The position numbers and the translations under genes were made by a program. Shown here in pieces: positions 10,690 through 21,060 of a stretch of 64,000 nucleotides of DNA. Under the pieces are notes generated by a model. That model ran no database searches, had not been told where the DNA came from, and saw only the letters and a program-made list of their open reading frames with translations. The number at the start of each line of letters is the position of its first letter. Positions within the stretch are counted from its first letter, which is position 1. The stretch is from Anas platyrhynchos. Its lineage: Eukaryota > Chordata > Aves > Anseriformes > Anatidae. Where the stretch lies: the NCBI RefSeq assembly GCF_047663525.1, contig NC_092588.1, positions 89,463,501 to 89,527,500 on the forward strand, given 5' to 3'.

Positions 10690-11880
10690 CCCATGAGTCA
10701 ACCCGTGTCAGAAGTCATGTTCTTCGTCTCCGGGAGGACACAGCTGAACACCGCCATGCTACAAAGGCTTGCACCAAACCGTGGGTTCGGTCTAAAATAA
10801 ATGTCAGATATCTATATAACAAACATTTAGAAAGAGTGCAGACCAGTGTTTACAGACATTTTAACCTGCTGTAGCGTTGCCACGCTGGTGACCTCGAAAT
10901 GGTGCTAGGAAGAGCGGCGTGTGAGCCCTGGGAAGGGGAGGGCTACGTCTGCGCCAGCCCCTGTGTGGAGGAGGGGGATCAGAAGGGGAGATCGCTTCTG
11001 TCTGCTTCTGCTTCTGACAGCCCCTAAGGTGCTGGGGGAAAAAATAAATCCATGCGTCAGACGTGTTTGCATCCCTCCATAAATAATGAATGCCAACATC
11101 AGACTGAGCAGGGGCTCCCTTCCCTCACGAGGGAGGAAATAGGCCTCTCCTCTCTAGAGCAGGAGGCCATAAGCCGCATGAGCAGCTCCCCCTCAGCTCC
11201 GTCTCTTTGTTGCAATTCAGAGCATGCAGCCGGCCAGCCCTGCCCGAGCCTGCAGCAGGAGCTCTGTCTGCATGCTGTCAGCGAGCAGAGAAGCCCCCTT
11301 CGTTAGCCGAGGGATTCTGTGTTCGTGCTTCGGCTGTGTCTCCTTCCCAGAGCCATCCTGCTCGGCCGCTGTAGGGAGCACTAAGAGGCACGGGGGAACT
11401 GTGGGCATTTACCCAAGGGCAAAAATATTTGGATTCAGTCAGCGATAACAGGAATCCCTGAAAATTACAGACATTTTCCAGAGCAGCTATTTTCTCTGCC
11501 TGCAATGTTTCATATGCTACGTGCCGAATTTCTCTGAAGTGCAATTAAAATACTAAAGCATCTGAGATCTGGAAACCCTTGGTCCCACATTCTTCATGTT
11601 GCTCCTGGCTGGCTGCGAAAGGCAGGGAGGGAAGGACTGATGCTCACCAGCCCACGGAGGGATTTACACCAGCAGTTTTCACCAGGTTTACTGCAAGTCG
11701 GACCAATGTGCAGGAGGAGGTGTTTGCACAACCAGCACCTCCTCTGCCCCCAAGGGAGCAGAGCAGCGGCAGCACCCTTCCCCCTGGGCCTGATGCAAAC
11801 CTGCTGCTGCAGGCTCTGTGCCTGTGTGCTGCGTTCAGCAAACCTGGAATGATTTTGTACTGGGAGAAAACATAAAGCTA
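10690..11880. other. CpG-richer, GC-rich block
   Basis: CpG dinucleotides are clearly denser here (for instance around 10720-10790, 10870-10960 and 11160-11400) than in the AT-rich flanks, though not to the level of an obvious full CpG island. No TATA box or initiator can be assigned. Many overlapping short open frames on both strands reflect the GC content and are not genes. It could be a regulatory region, or simply a GC-rich patch. Confidence 0.35.
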
Positions 11881-11909
11881 AGGCTGCAGCTCGGCTGCCC
11901 AAAGGTTGC

Positions 11910-11937
11910 TTTATTTATTTATTTGTTTGTTTGTTTT
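11910..11937. repeat. (TTTA)n(TTTG)n microsatellite
   Basis: Three TTTA units run directly into three TTTG units and a T run. Confidence 0.9.
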
Positions 11938-13482
11938 TCTGCTTCCAGTAGCAGGTAAGCCTGAAACTTCGAATGCAGAGCAAAGCGACACGGTTGGGTT
12001 TGGCTCTATAAGTGTCAGCCAGAGATGAGCTATTGGAGGAAGCTGTATGCTCATGCCAAAAAAATATCAGAAAGCTGCTATACGTAAGGTTGCTCTGGCC
12101 ATCAAGGAAAGCCAACTTATTCTTCCCTTGGCTCACCCTCAGCCCCCTTGCACCTTTGCTGCTCCCCACACCTTTTTACAGCTGCCAGGCAGAGCATGTG
12201 TCTGGATGTGCTATCCAGAGAGATGCACTCGATAAGCTGGGAGCATTCTGGATTGGTAAGCAAACATTCAGATGAGGGATATCATACTTTTCTTAAAGAG
12301 TGTGAGCTTAATTTAAGCCTTGGCAGCCAGGCTGAGGCAACTGCCTGAGCTGGCAGAAGGCTGCTGGGTGAGTGATGGGAGCCCCCATGCCTGAAGCATG
12401 GCTGGCTAAGCAGGAGAGGCTGCCAGTCATGATGCGGGTGCTTAGAAGCCGTGTCCTTTATGATCCTGTGATTCACGGGCAGGGAGCATCACATCACTCA
12501 GGGGCACCTACAGAGCCCTCTGGTGCCATCCTTCAAAGTTTCACTGCAGCGACATCAAGATTGACTCCAGGCAATGCTCTAACTCCAGGCCCTGCTGAAC
12601 AGGGGCTTGACTCAGCTCGTCACACTTGTAATTAGTTAACATACCGAATGCTGTGAGGCAAAAAGAAGCAATGGAGTTTTCCCACCTAGGAAAACTCATG
12701 GTTACAGAAGCATGATCAATATTGAGCAACAAAAAGAGAGGGAAGAAAGAGCACATTCCTACTTCTTGGTGGCATTGCCCCTAGAGCTGCTCCAGCTTGC
12801 TGCTGCTCATTTTTCCTCTGGTGAGGGGTCTGACAAGAAAGCAAAAGCCTTACCAACCTGGCACTCTTGGCACTTGGATGCTGAAAGGAAAATGAGGCAC
12901 AAAAATGGGAGGGAAAATGGTCTCATGTTCCACCAACAGCTGAGCTGTGGGGACAGCGAGCTGCAGCGTGAGGAAGGTTGAAAAATGGCTGGGATTCTAG
13001 TGCTTTGAGGTACCATTAGTGCTGTACATGTGTGGTTGTTGGCATCTCATCCGTTGATGAGGTTTTGGAATTTCAATCCTTTCTCCCCTTTCTATGCCCT
13101 GGTAAAGTCCTTCCTGCTTAATGGTGTATCTACTAGGGAAAGATTAGCCAGATGAATTATATTTGCGGGCAGCCGTTTTTGGTGCTGCTAGTACATTATC
13201 ACCTCATTCCACTGCTAAAACAGTTTTTACTCAGAGTATGTGCTGAGATGTTAAGCACTTTCTGTAAAGAGGTATTTATTAAGAAAAGAGAGCCTTGAGA
13301 TAGAAGTAAGAGTCTAGATTTTCTGGGAGGAAAAATAAAAATCTTTGTAGGTTAAAATTAGCTGTCAGATTGCAGGGGTGAAACCACCTGAGGTTAGAGC
13401 TTTGCTGCTTTTTAATAGGCAAATGAGCTATTTCATGAGGAATTGCCTTTCCGTGACTATTGAAATGAGTTTCGTCTTCCAG
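11938..13482. other. Non-coding unique sequence
   Basis: Moderately GC-rich to about 12640, then AT-richer. Only short overlapping open frames and no recognised repeat or domain. Confidence 0.5.
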
Positions 13483-13537
13483 CAGCACCTTCTGCGGCGC
13501 GAGATGTCTCGGTGGCAGGAACAAAGCGGCGAGCCAG
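13483..13537 (+). other. Candidate small coding exon (plus strand)
   Basis: An acceptor-like TTTCGTCTTCCAG ends at 13482 and the donor-like GTGAGA starts at 13538. The 55-nt interval encodes QHLLRREMSRWQEQSGEP plus one base of a split codon. It is locally CpG-dense (CGGCGCG and several more CGs within about 130 bp) against an AT-rich background, which would be unusual for neutral bird DNA. The peptide is not recognised. The frame is open well beyond both splice sites (13378-13671), so a longer reading is possible too. Confidence 0.25.
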
Positions 13538-14936
13538 GTGAGACTGCCGGGGAGACAAAGGATTCCCGCTGCACAACGGGACACCTCGCAGTGAAGTGGG
13601 TATTGCCATTTATTGTGAGTGCCTGGTCATTAACAATTCATTGTAATATATTACACGCAGGGATCTCATAGGGCTCTCATGCACTTCCTCAGAAGTGTGC
13701 CCTGGCTTCCCTGAAGCATTGTTTGAGCGGAGCGTGACAGCACTTGTCAATGGAGCTGTTGTGGTGACATGTTTAAGAGCCCTAATGCACTTTTTAATTC
13801 TCCATCAGTCTCATGCACTGTCTTTCAAATTCAGATGGGTATTTTTCTGCCATGTCCATCCCAGATGATGAAGGCTGTGTTTGCTGTGGTCTTTGTTCTG
13901 CTCTTTGCCTTTGACAGGATCTGGTCCCTGACTATCTCTGCACCAGCCAGAGTGTTTCCTAGCTCATTTCCCTCTCCATTTTCCTTCCCGGAGTACATGT
14001 GCTGGCTCCAGACACTGACAACTGGCCACCAAAGCAGGGACAAGTGAGAAGGATGATTGGAGGTATGGAACAGCTTCTCCATCAGGAGCAAATAAATAGA
14101 TCAGGGCCTTGCAGCCTCAGAGACTGAAAGGAGGTAGGGTGGAGGCTTGCTGGAGTCTAAATATTGCAGAGGGGGGAACTGTGGCTGCCTCAGATGATTC
14201 CTCATGCCTTCTTTCTTGCTACGGGTACACACACGCAGGCTAGCGTGTGGCGAGCTCAAAGTAGGGAGGTAGCTCTTCAAACCACACAGAGTCAGGCTGC
14301 GAGCACTCCTTGCCACAGGCAGGTGCAGGTGCTAGAAGTTCAGGTGGGCTCAAGAGATCACAAAGGAAATTCACAGAAGAGAAATCCATTGAGAGTTATT
14401 ACATACAAAGGCTCTGCCTTGGTTCAAGAAATCCCTGAGCTGCAAGTGGTCACAGGCTTAGAAATTATTTGGGAAAATATTACCCTAAGCTTGATTCACT
14501 TTCACGCTTCTTCCCAGGCACTCCATTGCTGGATACTTGTATAGATGAATGTCTGATCTAATACAGGGTGTCTCCTTTTGTGTTCACCCTGCTGTTGCCA
14601 CAGTGCAGTCCTCTGAGTGTGAAAAGACAAGGCCAAACTGCCTCACAGCCTTCAGTAGGAACCAGGCTAGCAAATGTGTCTTTGCAGCAGAGTAAAACGG
14701 CTGCCACTGTCTACAAAACTGCTCCTCTTTCCAAGGTCTATCCTGTTTCATTTGGACTTACAGTCTGCACTTTGCTGACAGAAATTATTGCCAGCACCCA
14801 CTAAATACTGGCTTCTTTATGTGCCCAAGGTATGATTAGCTCTGCAGTATGTGAGGCCTTCACTTTTCACTGGCTCTTGTGCTTGGCACGCACCACTCAC
14901 TGCAGAGAGGACTGCTTAGCGATCTCTACTCTATTA
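13538..14936. other. Non-coding unique sequence
   Basis: An open frame of 126 codons (14164-14544) has no recognisable features. No transposon or tandem repeat was identified. Confidence 0.5.
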
Positions 14937-15028
14937 TACCATTATTATGTTATATATATATAATACGATAACTTACTATTATTATTATATATTAGCTATA
15001 ATTATAATAATGCTCATATTTTATACAT
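14937..15028. repeat. AT-rich microsatellite region
   Basis: TATATA and TTA/TAA runs of mixed register (TATATATATATAA near 14953, then ATTATTATTATATA, then TAATTATAATAAT). Decayed AT/ATT simple repeat. Confidence 0.8.
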
Positions 15029-17019
15029 AATTTCTTGTTTTACCTGTTTTTCAGTGATGCTGGGCAACTCCCCTGTGCTGAGGTTGCCTTACATCTCTTG
15101 CAAATAGTCTCTTACAGCTCTGTTCAATATCTCAAAACCTTGTAGGATATGACACCTTCCCTGGCTGGAAATGAAAAAGTGAGTATTGGGGTGCTTGAAG
15201 GGTGGGTTACCAGGGCCTGCCCAGCCCCCTGGGAGCCCTGGTCCTTCTGGGGTGACTGAGATCCCAGCCTTCAAATGAAGCTAGTGCAAGGGATACTGTG
15301 CTAATGAGGGAACCTCTCCATTGCATCAGCTTCATTGTCACAAATGTCATCTCCAAAAGGGATGGTTTATTTCCTGTGCAGCCTACAGTGCATGAAGCAG
15401 GGTGCTGAAAATCCATTTTAATGCTAGCGAATGGTGTCAGGTGAATATGAGCTGACATAAGAATCTGGATAATTAAAGCAGCTTCCCTTGACCTGATATT
15501 AGCAGTGTTGATGCTCTGATATTCTGCAACTTGTGATAGATGTAGATCCTCAACCATTGATTTTTTTGGTATCTGTCCATAAATATTATGATAAACTGTT
15601 GGTTTTGTGAGGATATTTTTTTTATTTTGTAGGGAGTTGAGTTACTGCTGCTTGGTGAAATATCAATGATGTACTTATCTATGAGCTATCTGAGCACTGT
15701 GACACGGAAAGCATTAGAATTCATCATACTTATTATTGTTCTTTTACAAATGACTGTATGCCAACCACTTAAAGCTTGGCACTAGAAGTGCAGCCACACA
15801 GAGGTGGCTGCACACCATCTTCTGTGCAAAGGGTCTGACTTCATCATAAAAGAGGTACTTCCAGAGACCATGGAAATAAAATCTTTCATGAAGCAGAGGG
15901 GGGATAGGAAGTCAGGAGAGGACTGCAAATACAAATGTGACAAGAGGTTAGGAGAAAATATTTGTCAGCAAAAGGTAATAAATGTGTGTCCAGAAACATA
16001 AGGAACTAAGGAAACCAGAGAGATGCATTTGGGTTTGAGAAGGCTCCCTGATGGTTTCATGCCACCTTTTCTAAACTTGACTGAGCGTTAGGACTCATGT
16101 GTTCTTTGCAAATAGTTTCACCTGCACCCGAAGTCTTCTGTTTTCCTCTGACAGCACCATCTTTTCAAAAGACTCTATTGGCTGACTTGCAAAATAATTT
16201 TTCTATGACTTCAGTCCTGATTGTCAATTCTGTTCCCCAGGAGAAATAGCCCTGGATGTTCCTTTTTCTCATCTCATCCATCTGTTGTGTCTGCCCAGGA
16301 ATTATTTTGAGTTTCGTCTTCGTTTTCCCCTCTCACTCCTGGATGACTTAATCACTGACACATCCATCCATAACTACATGGCTTCCCTAGAATTGCCAGG
16401 GAACCCTAACACAGCCAACAAAGGTCTCAGAGACAGTGAAGAGACAAAGAAAGCCCCTTAAGGTACCTCAGGAACTGAAAATAATGTGCTCGTGGCAGCC
16501 AGGACTAAATTAGCTCTTCTGAGAGGCAAGTCTTGCTAACTGAAGTTTGGGGCTCAGGCTGGTTCCAAAGGAAGGTATCCGCAAGAAACCTCTGGACTAC
16601 ACCATGCTGCATGACTGGGGAGTGAAATGTGTTCAAATTTTGGGCACTGAAGTATATACAGTAAGAGGCTTTGAATCTGATTCAGGTCTTACACAACTGT
16701 AAAGAGATATTAGATCATTCTTGTTTAAGGAGTGAATCCAGTATAAAACCAGCCTAGTGCAGACAAAGTATGGCTACTTTTGTTGTTGTTGCTGTTGGGA
16801 AGTTTATCTTTCTTTGGCTGTGGGGAAGATGAAACAAGGGGAAGACTATATCGTTGAAGTGGAGAGGATATTATAGCTACTGGGTGATTCCCAGGCAGTT
16901 TTGAGTTCCAATCTCAGTTCTTCTAGCTTGAGGAAGAAAAAAAAATAATGGAGGAAAAAAATCTGAGCCTCACAGAAGTGAGGCTGGTTGTCATCTAAAC
17001 TGATTTATTGAATTACTTC

Positions 17020-17026
<7 letters not shown>
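15029..17026. other. Non-coding unique sequence with a possible conserved block
   Basis: The part at about 15260-15560 is complex sequence with several homeodomain-like and E-box-like cores (CTAATGAG, TTTTAATGCTAG, GGATAATTAAAG) and no low complexity, as in vertebrate enhancers. The rest is ordinary AT-rich sequence with an A-run near 16935. No gene is recognised. Confidence 0.4.

Positions 17027-17053
<27 letters not shown>
17027..17053. repeat. (TA)13 microsatellite
   Basis: Twenty-seven bases of perfect TA alternation, flanked by TTTAT on the left and TTTTAA on the right. Confidence 0.95.
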
Positions 17054-17054
<1 letters not shown>

Positions 17055-19049
17055 TTAACTGCAGATAATCCAGAGCACGTTTCAATGCACAGACTTAGAA
17101 AAACTGAAGAACTGACACTGAAGCACTGCAGGTGCTGAAAGCCCCATTTTATCCACCCATGGTCATCCAGTAGTGGTGAAGCATCTATGTGTACCAGCTG
17201 TCAGCTGAACAGGGACCTGCAGGCTGGAGGAGAAAATGCACAGAGCTAGCAGAGCTAAGCATTGGTGGAGAGCTGGAGAGATTGCCTGTGTCATGAGCTG
17301 TATCAGAGCCAAAGCATCAGAGTGTCTGGCACGTGTCATGCCCCAGATAAACTGCTGAAACACAGACCAGGTCATATACAAGGTGAGACCAAGGCCACAG
17401 ACCCTGTCTCAGCAGAATTCTGTTTAGCACAGGTTACTCTAGGCTTTCAATACAATTGGGAGAGTTTATCATTAATTTTCTTACCCCAGTTGTCCTACTC
17501 AGCCCTGGTTAAATTAACTTTTTCAATCACTCCTGCTCTGTCAGATTCCTTCCTTATTAGATGTCCTTCAGTGTTTCACTGAAGGCATTATTATGCTTTA
17601 CAGGACAAAGTCATTTTATGCTTCTTTAAAGCAGTGAGAACCCTTCCCTTCTCCCTCCTTGTTCTCTGATCTAGCCTTATTGATACTTTCTCATTTCATC
17701 ATGCAATCAGTGGGGAATATTAATCAGGACCTGGTGGGGTCTTTTTAATTTGGATTGCAGGCAATGAAAGGCACTATCTTCAACTCATAAGAAGTATGTC
17801 CATAAGCAGTAAAAGCAATGAGATATAGTTTCCTAAGGGCCTGTCTAGAGATTGAACTCTGCTGTCTAATAAAGGCTCTATTGGCACTGCTGTTTTTCCC
17901 TTAGTGAGGTGATTAATAATGCGTGTTTTTGCTATTCAGCATCTTCTATTTCTTAATTATATTGGGACTTCCTTTTTTAAAAATAAATAAATAAATAAAA
18001 ATCTTTCCCACTGTGTCAATTGTGGTTGAAACCAGACAACAGCTTCCAAAGTGATTGTGTTAGGGACTGGATGTGGCAGGAACACAGACATACGAGCTTG
18101 GTTGTGGAACCTCATTTCCTTAGAAAATAAATCTAAAAATTTGCAATAAAAACATGCTTTTTGGCTTGCTCAGACAGTAAAAGTGGTAGGATACACAATG
18201 TCTTAATTATTAGTTTGCCAGTTAAAAGTATATACTTGTCCCATCGTGACTAGAAAAATAAAACCTCAGCTTCCCGTGGCAGTAAGGCTAGTGAAGATGC
18301 CTGAAGTGGAATATATATTAGTTTCCTCCATCCCTTGTCCCACCAACAACGTGCAGCAACACATTTTGCAGAACCCTTGTAAACTATATAAAACATCATT
18401 ATCGGAATATATTTGATGGCTGAAATCGCTGTGCCCAAGCAGCTCTCTGGCATGTTGCTAGGGGTGTTTCAATCCTTAGGGGATTTCTGAGAAAAGACTG
18501 GGCCAATTGCATTGCAGACGTTTCTAGGTAAGGGTTTGTGTTTCCACAGGTATTGTTTTCTCAGTGCAGAATTGTAAAGCAAGCTCTTAGAGCCGAGGAA
18601 ATCATCCCCTGGTGATGGACATAATGACAGTGCTGGCAGCGTGATGCCAGGAGGTAGGCAAATGGCATCAAAGCCAGCCTTAGCTACTGTACTTCATTTC
18701 TTGGTGGTTATAGTTTGTAAGAAGAAATGCACATTGCATCCTGTCATCATTGCAAGCACCACAGATTTAGGTGGCCTAGGACTCATGCCAATTTTTATTT
18801 ATTTTTTTAATGTGCACTGGATTTCTTCACATTAAGAGCAAAAAGTATTGCCATGCAGGGTTAAACAAAACAGGTGCATGCCACTACCCCATTTCTGATA
18901 GTAGCCAACAGACAATGTTGTAGAAAGAGTAGACAAAGGACGGAAAACATACGAGGATGCAACCCCAGAACATTTTCCAACACATTTCAGGTCAGACATT
19001 TCCTAAGTCAGATGCATTGTCTTTGTGTTTAACAATCCTCAACAGATTT
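17054..19049. other. Non-coding unique sequence
   Basis: Contains the (AAAT)n repeat at 17979-18000 (listed). Open frames reach 106 codons but are featureless. No recognised mobile element. Confidence 0.5.
17979..18000. repeat. (AAAT)n microsatellite
   Basis: About five AAAT units followed by an A run. Confidence 0.9.
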
Positions 19050-19350
19050 TTCTTCCAAATATCCGTCCAGTCCTTTTTGAACCATGTAAATAAATCTTTA
19101 GCATCCACAACATCCCACGTCAAGGAATTCCACAGCTTTGTTAGACACTGGGTGAAAGCTACTCTCTTCTGTTTGTTTTGAACTACCTCCCCTTTCCCAG
19201 CTTTGCCTGATGTCCCTTGCTACTTATCCTGAAGGTGACAATGATTCAATGATCCCTGCAGGCGTCTTTTCCTTCTATTGCAGATTTTCAACGGTGTTGT
19301 GTTTTCGCAGCAATCTCCTCGTACTCAGCATTGTTGATTTTGGAGCAAAA
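19050..19350 (-). mobile_element. Ancient CR1-family LINE fragment (ORF2 C-terminal part)
   Basis: Read on the minus strand, the stretch around 19095-19135 encodes W-N-S-L-T-W-D-V-V-D-A, the decayed form of the WNxLPxxVV(D/E)S stretch conserved near the end of CR1 ORF2. The further order on the plus strand (CATCCACAACATCCC, GGAATTCCACAG, then a GTTTGTTTTGAACT-like piece, then TGATGTCCC) also follows that of ancient amniote CR1 copies. It is heavily diverged and truncated at both ends. The subfamily is not assigned. Confidence 0.7.
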
Positions 19351-20924
19351 AGCATCAACTCACCACAAAATAGCTTGCCTTTTGTCATGGGTTTCCAACC
19401 AGGAAAGCAGCATCTTCCAAATCCAGAAGTGTGCCCAGCAACGTGTCAACAGCATTTCTCATGTATCTTCTCAGCAAAAAGAGTTTTGGCAAATGGGAAC
19501 TGCTAAGTGTCTGGAGGAAGACAACCCTCATTAAAACAGTTTTGGCACTTGGAAGAGGTGGTTCTAAATGCATCACTCTCTGCCTTGTGCAATGTTTGTG
19601 TGATTTGCAGGGATATAAGGGAAAGTCATTTGTACCGAGACTCTTCAGTCAACAATAAAAAGCTATTATACAGCTGGAGTACTTGGCCAGGGTTCTCGGT
19701 GCAGATGACAAGTTATGAACAGCTGTGTTGCAGTGTAAGAAATATAATCAGACTGTCTGGTGAAGATGGTTGAGGGGCAGTCATCTGCAGAAAGTAGGGC
19801 AGCCTCGTGTTTGCGCAGGAGGCTGCTTGCTGCTTTGCATATGTCGTGATGCCAGGGAAAAGCCTCTGCTTCTCAGGGGCGCTCAACCTGGAAGTAGCAT
19901 CACCAGACCTTCTATGAAGGGCACCAGGTTCATGGTAGTGTGACTTAGATTTAGTGAATTCCTAATTGTGCAGAAGAGCAGATTTGTTTTTACACAGAAG
20001 CTTTTAAGCTGTGATGCTGTTTTCAATTTCTTGTCTGCTGCACGGAAGAAAAAATAGGGAAGACCAGCAAGTGGGTGTAACAGCTGGGTACCTGCACTCT
20101 GGAAGTACTGGAAAAAGCTGCCTGCTGCTTCGTTTTCAGCCTGTTGCCACACAGACTGAATCTGAAGTTAGGATTTAAACAGCGAAATCCCTAGCTGGTG
20201 TCAAGTCTGACAGTCTGCTGCATACTGCTCTGCTCTGGTACGTTTGAACTCCCCTCTCCTCGCTACCAGCTTCAGAGGCAGGAGAACAGCCCTTGGGATG
20301 GCTCTTCTTCACAATATGGGGTGAAGTCTGCTTGGGGTAAGGCCACTTACCCTCTGCCTTCACCAGGGTGCACACCATGGAGCTGCATCAGCGGGCGGCG
20401 GAGCAGAGCCCTGGCTCGGCAGCTTGCCCTGTGACTGCAGCACGGGCTGTCAGGAGTTGGAGAACAGCTAGAAGCTATTTCTGCTGTATCTCCTCCCAAG
20501 AAGGTATATTTTTAACAGCCTTTCAGCAGCCAGAGCTCACGTCTGGAGCTGTAAAAGGGGTGTTGGATGGACAGCAGCCTTCCCGCTACTGTGGTTTGGT
20601 CTCGGTGCCTGGAGAGGCCTGTTTTGCCATCCCTGCGTTCAACCTGCTTGTGCCTGCTGGCCATTCCTGCCATGGCAGGACCCGGTAGGCAGATTGCGTG
20701 AGCAAATGCTGGGCGTGTACTTCCCAGAGAACAGGCATCCAAGGCTGAATATTTGCATTCGCTCGCTGCTCTTGGGTATGAACATGTAAAAGGTACACAC
20801 GTTGCCTATCCTGTAAACCTCTGGCTCCTCCTCAGCCCTGGACGGACTGCCATTTTTCCCCCTTGTTTTGGGCAAGCTACCGTTTAAATGAAGCTATATC
20901 TTGTTGGTCATGCAAGTTAAAAGA
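19351..20924. other. Non-coding unique sequence
   Basis: Possibly the upstream remnant of the ancient CR1 at its start, too decayed to call. A GC-richer patch occurs near 20370-20470, and a perfect 16-bp palindrome lies at 20665-20680. No gene is recognised. Confidence 0.45.
20665..20680. other. Perfect 16-bp palindrome
   Basis: TCCTGCCATGGCAGGA reads identically on both strands. It is centred on CCATGG. Such a site could bind a dimeric factor or form a cruciform. No specific family match is certain. Confidence 0.8.
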
Positions 20925-21060
20925 AGAGATTGGAAATTCCTTGGGGCAGAGGCTGTCTTTATCGGTGACTATCATAGCTCTCACACATCCCTGGAAGGCA
21001 ATGCCTCGTAATTAATTACTAAATAATTAATAATAATACGAAGCAGATACCACTCAGGAA
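20925..21060 (+). repeat. Ancient LINE/SINE-type 3' tail
   Basis: The order GAGATTGGAAATTCCTTGG, GGCAGAGGCTGTCTTT, about 30 bases, then an AATTAATTA/AATAATAAT tail follows the well-known 3' end shared by amniote L2/core-SINE-like elements (ATTGTAAGCTCCTTGGGGCAG, GGGACTGTCTTT, then a TAATAAT tail). The match is about 40 clear bases plus the tail. The family name is uncertain. Confidence 0.5.
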
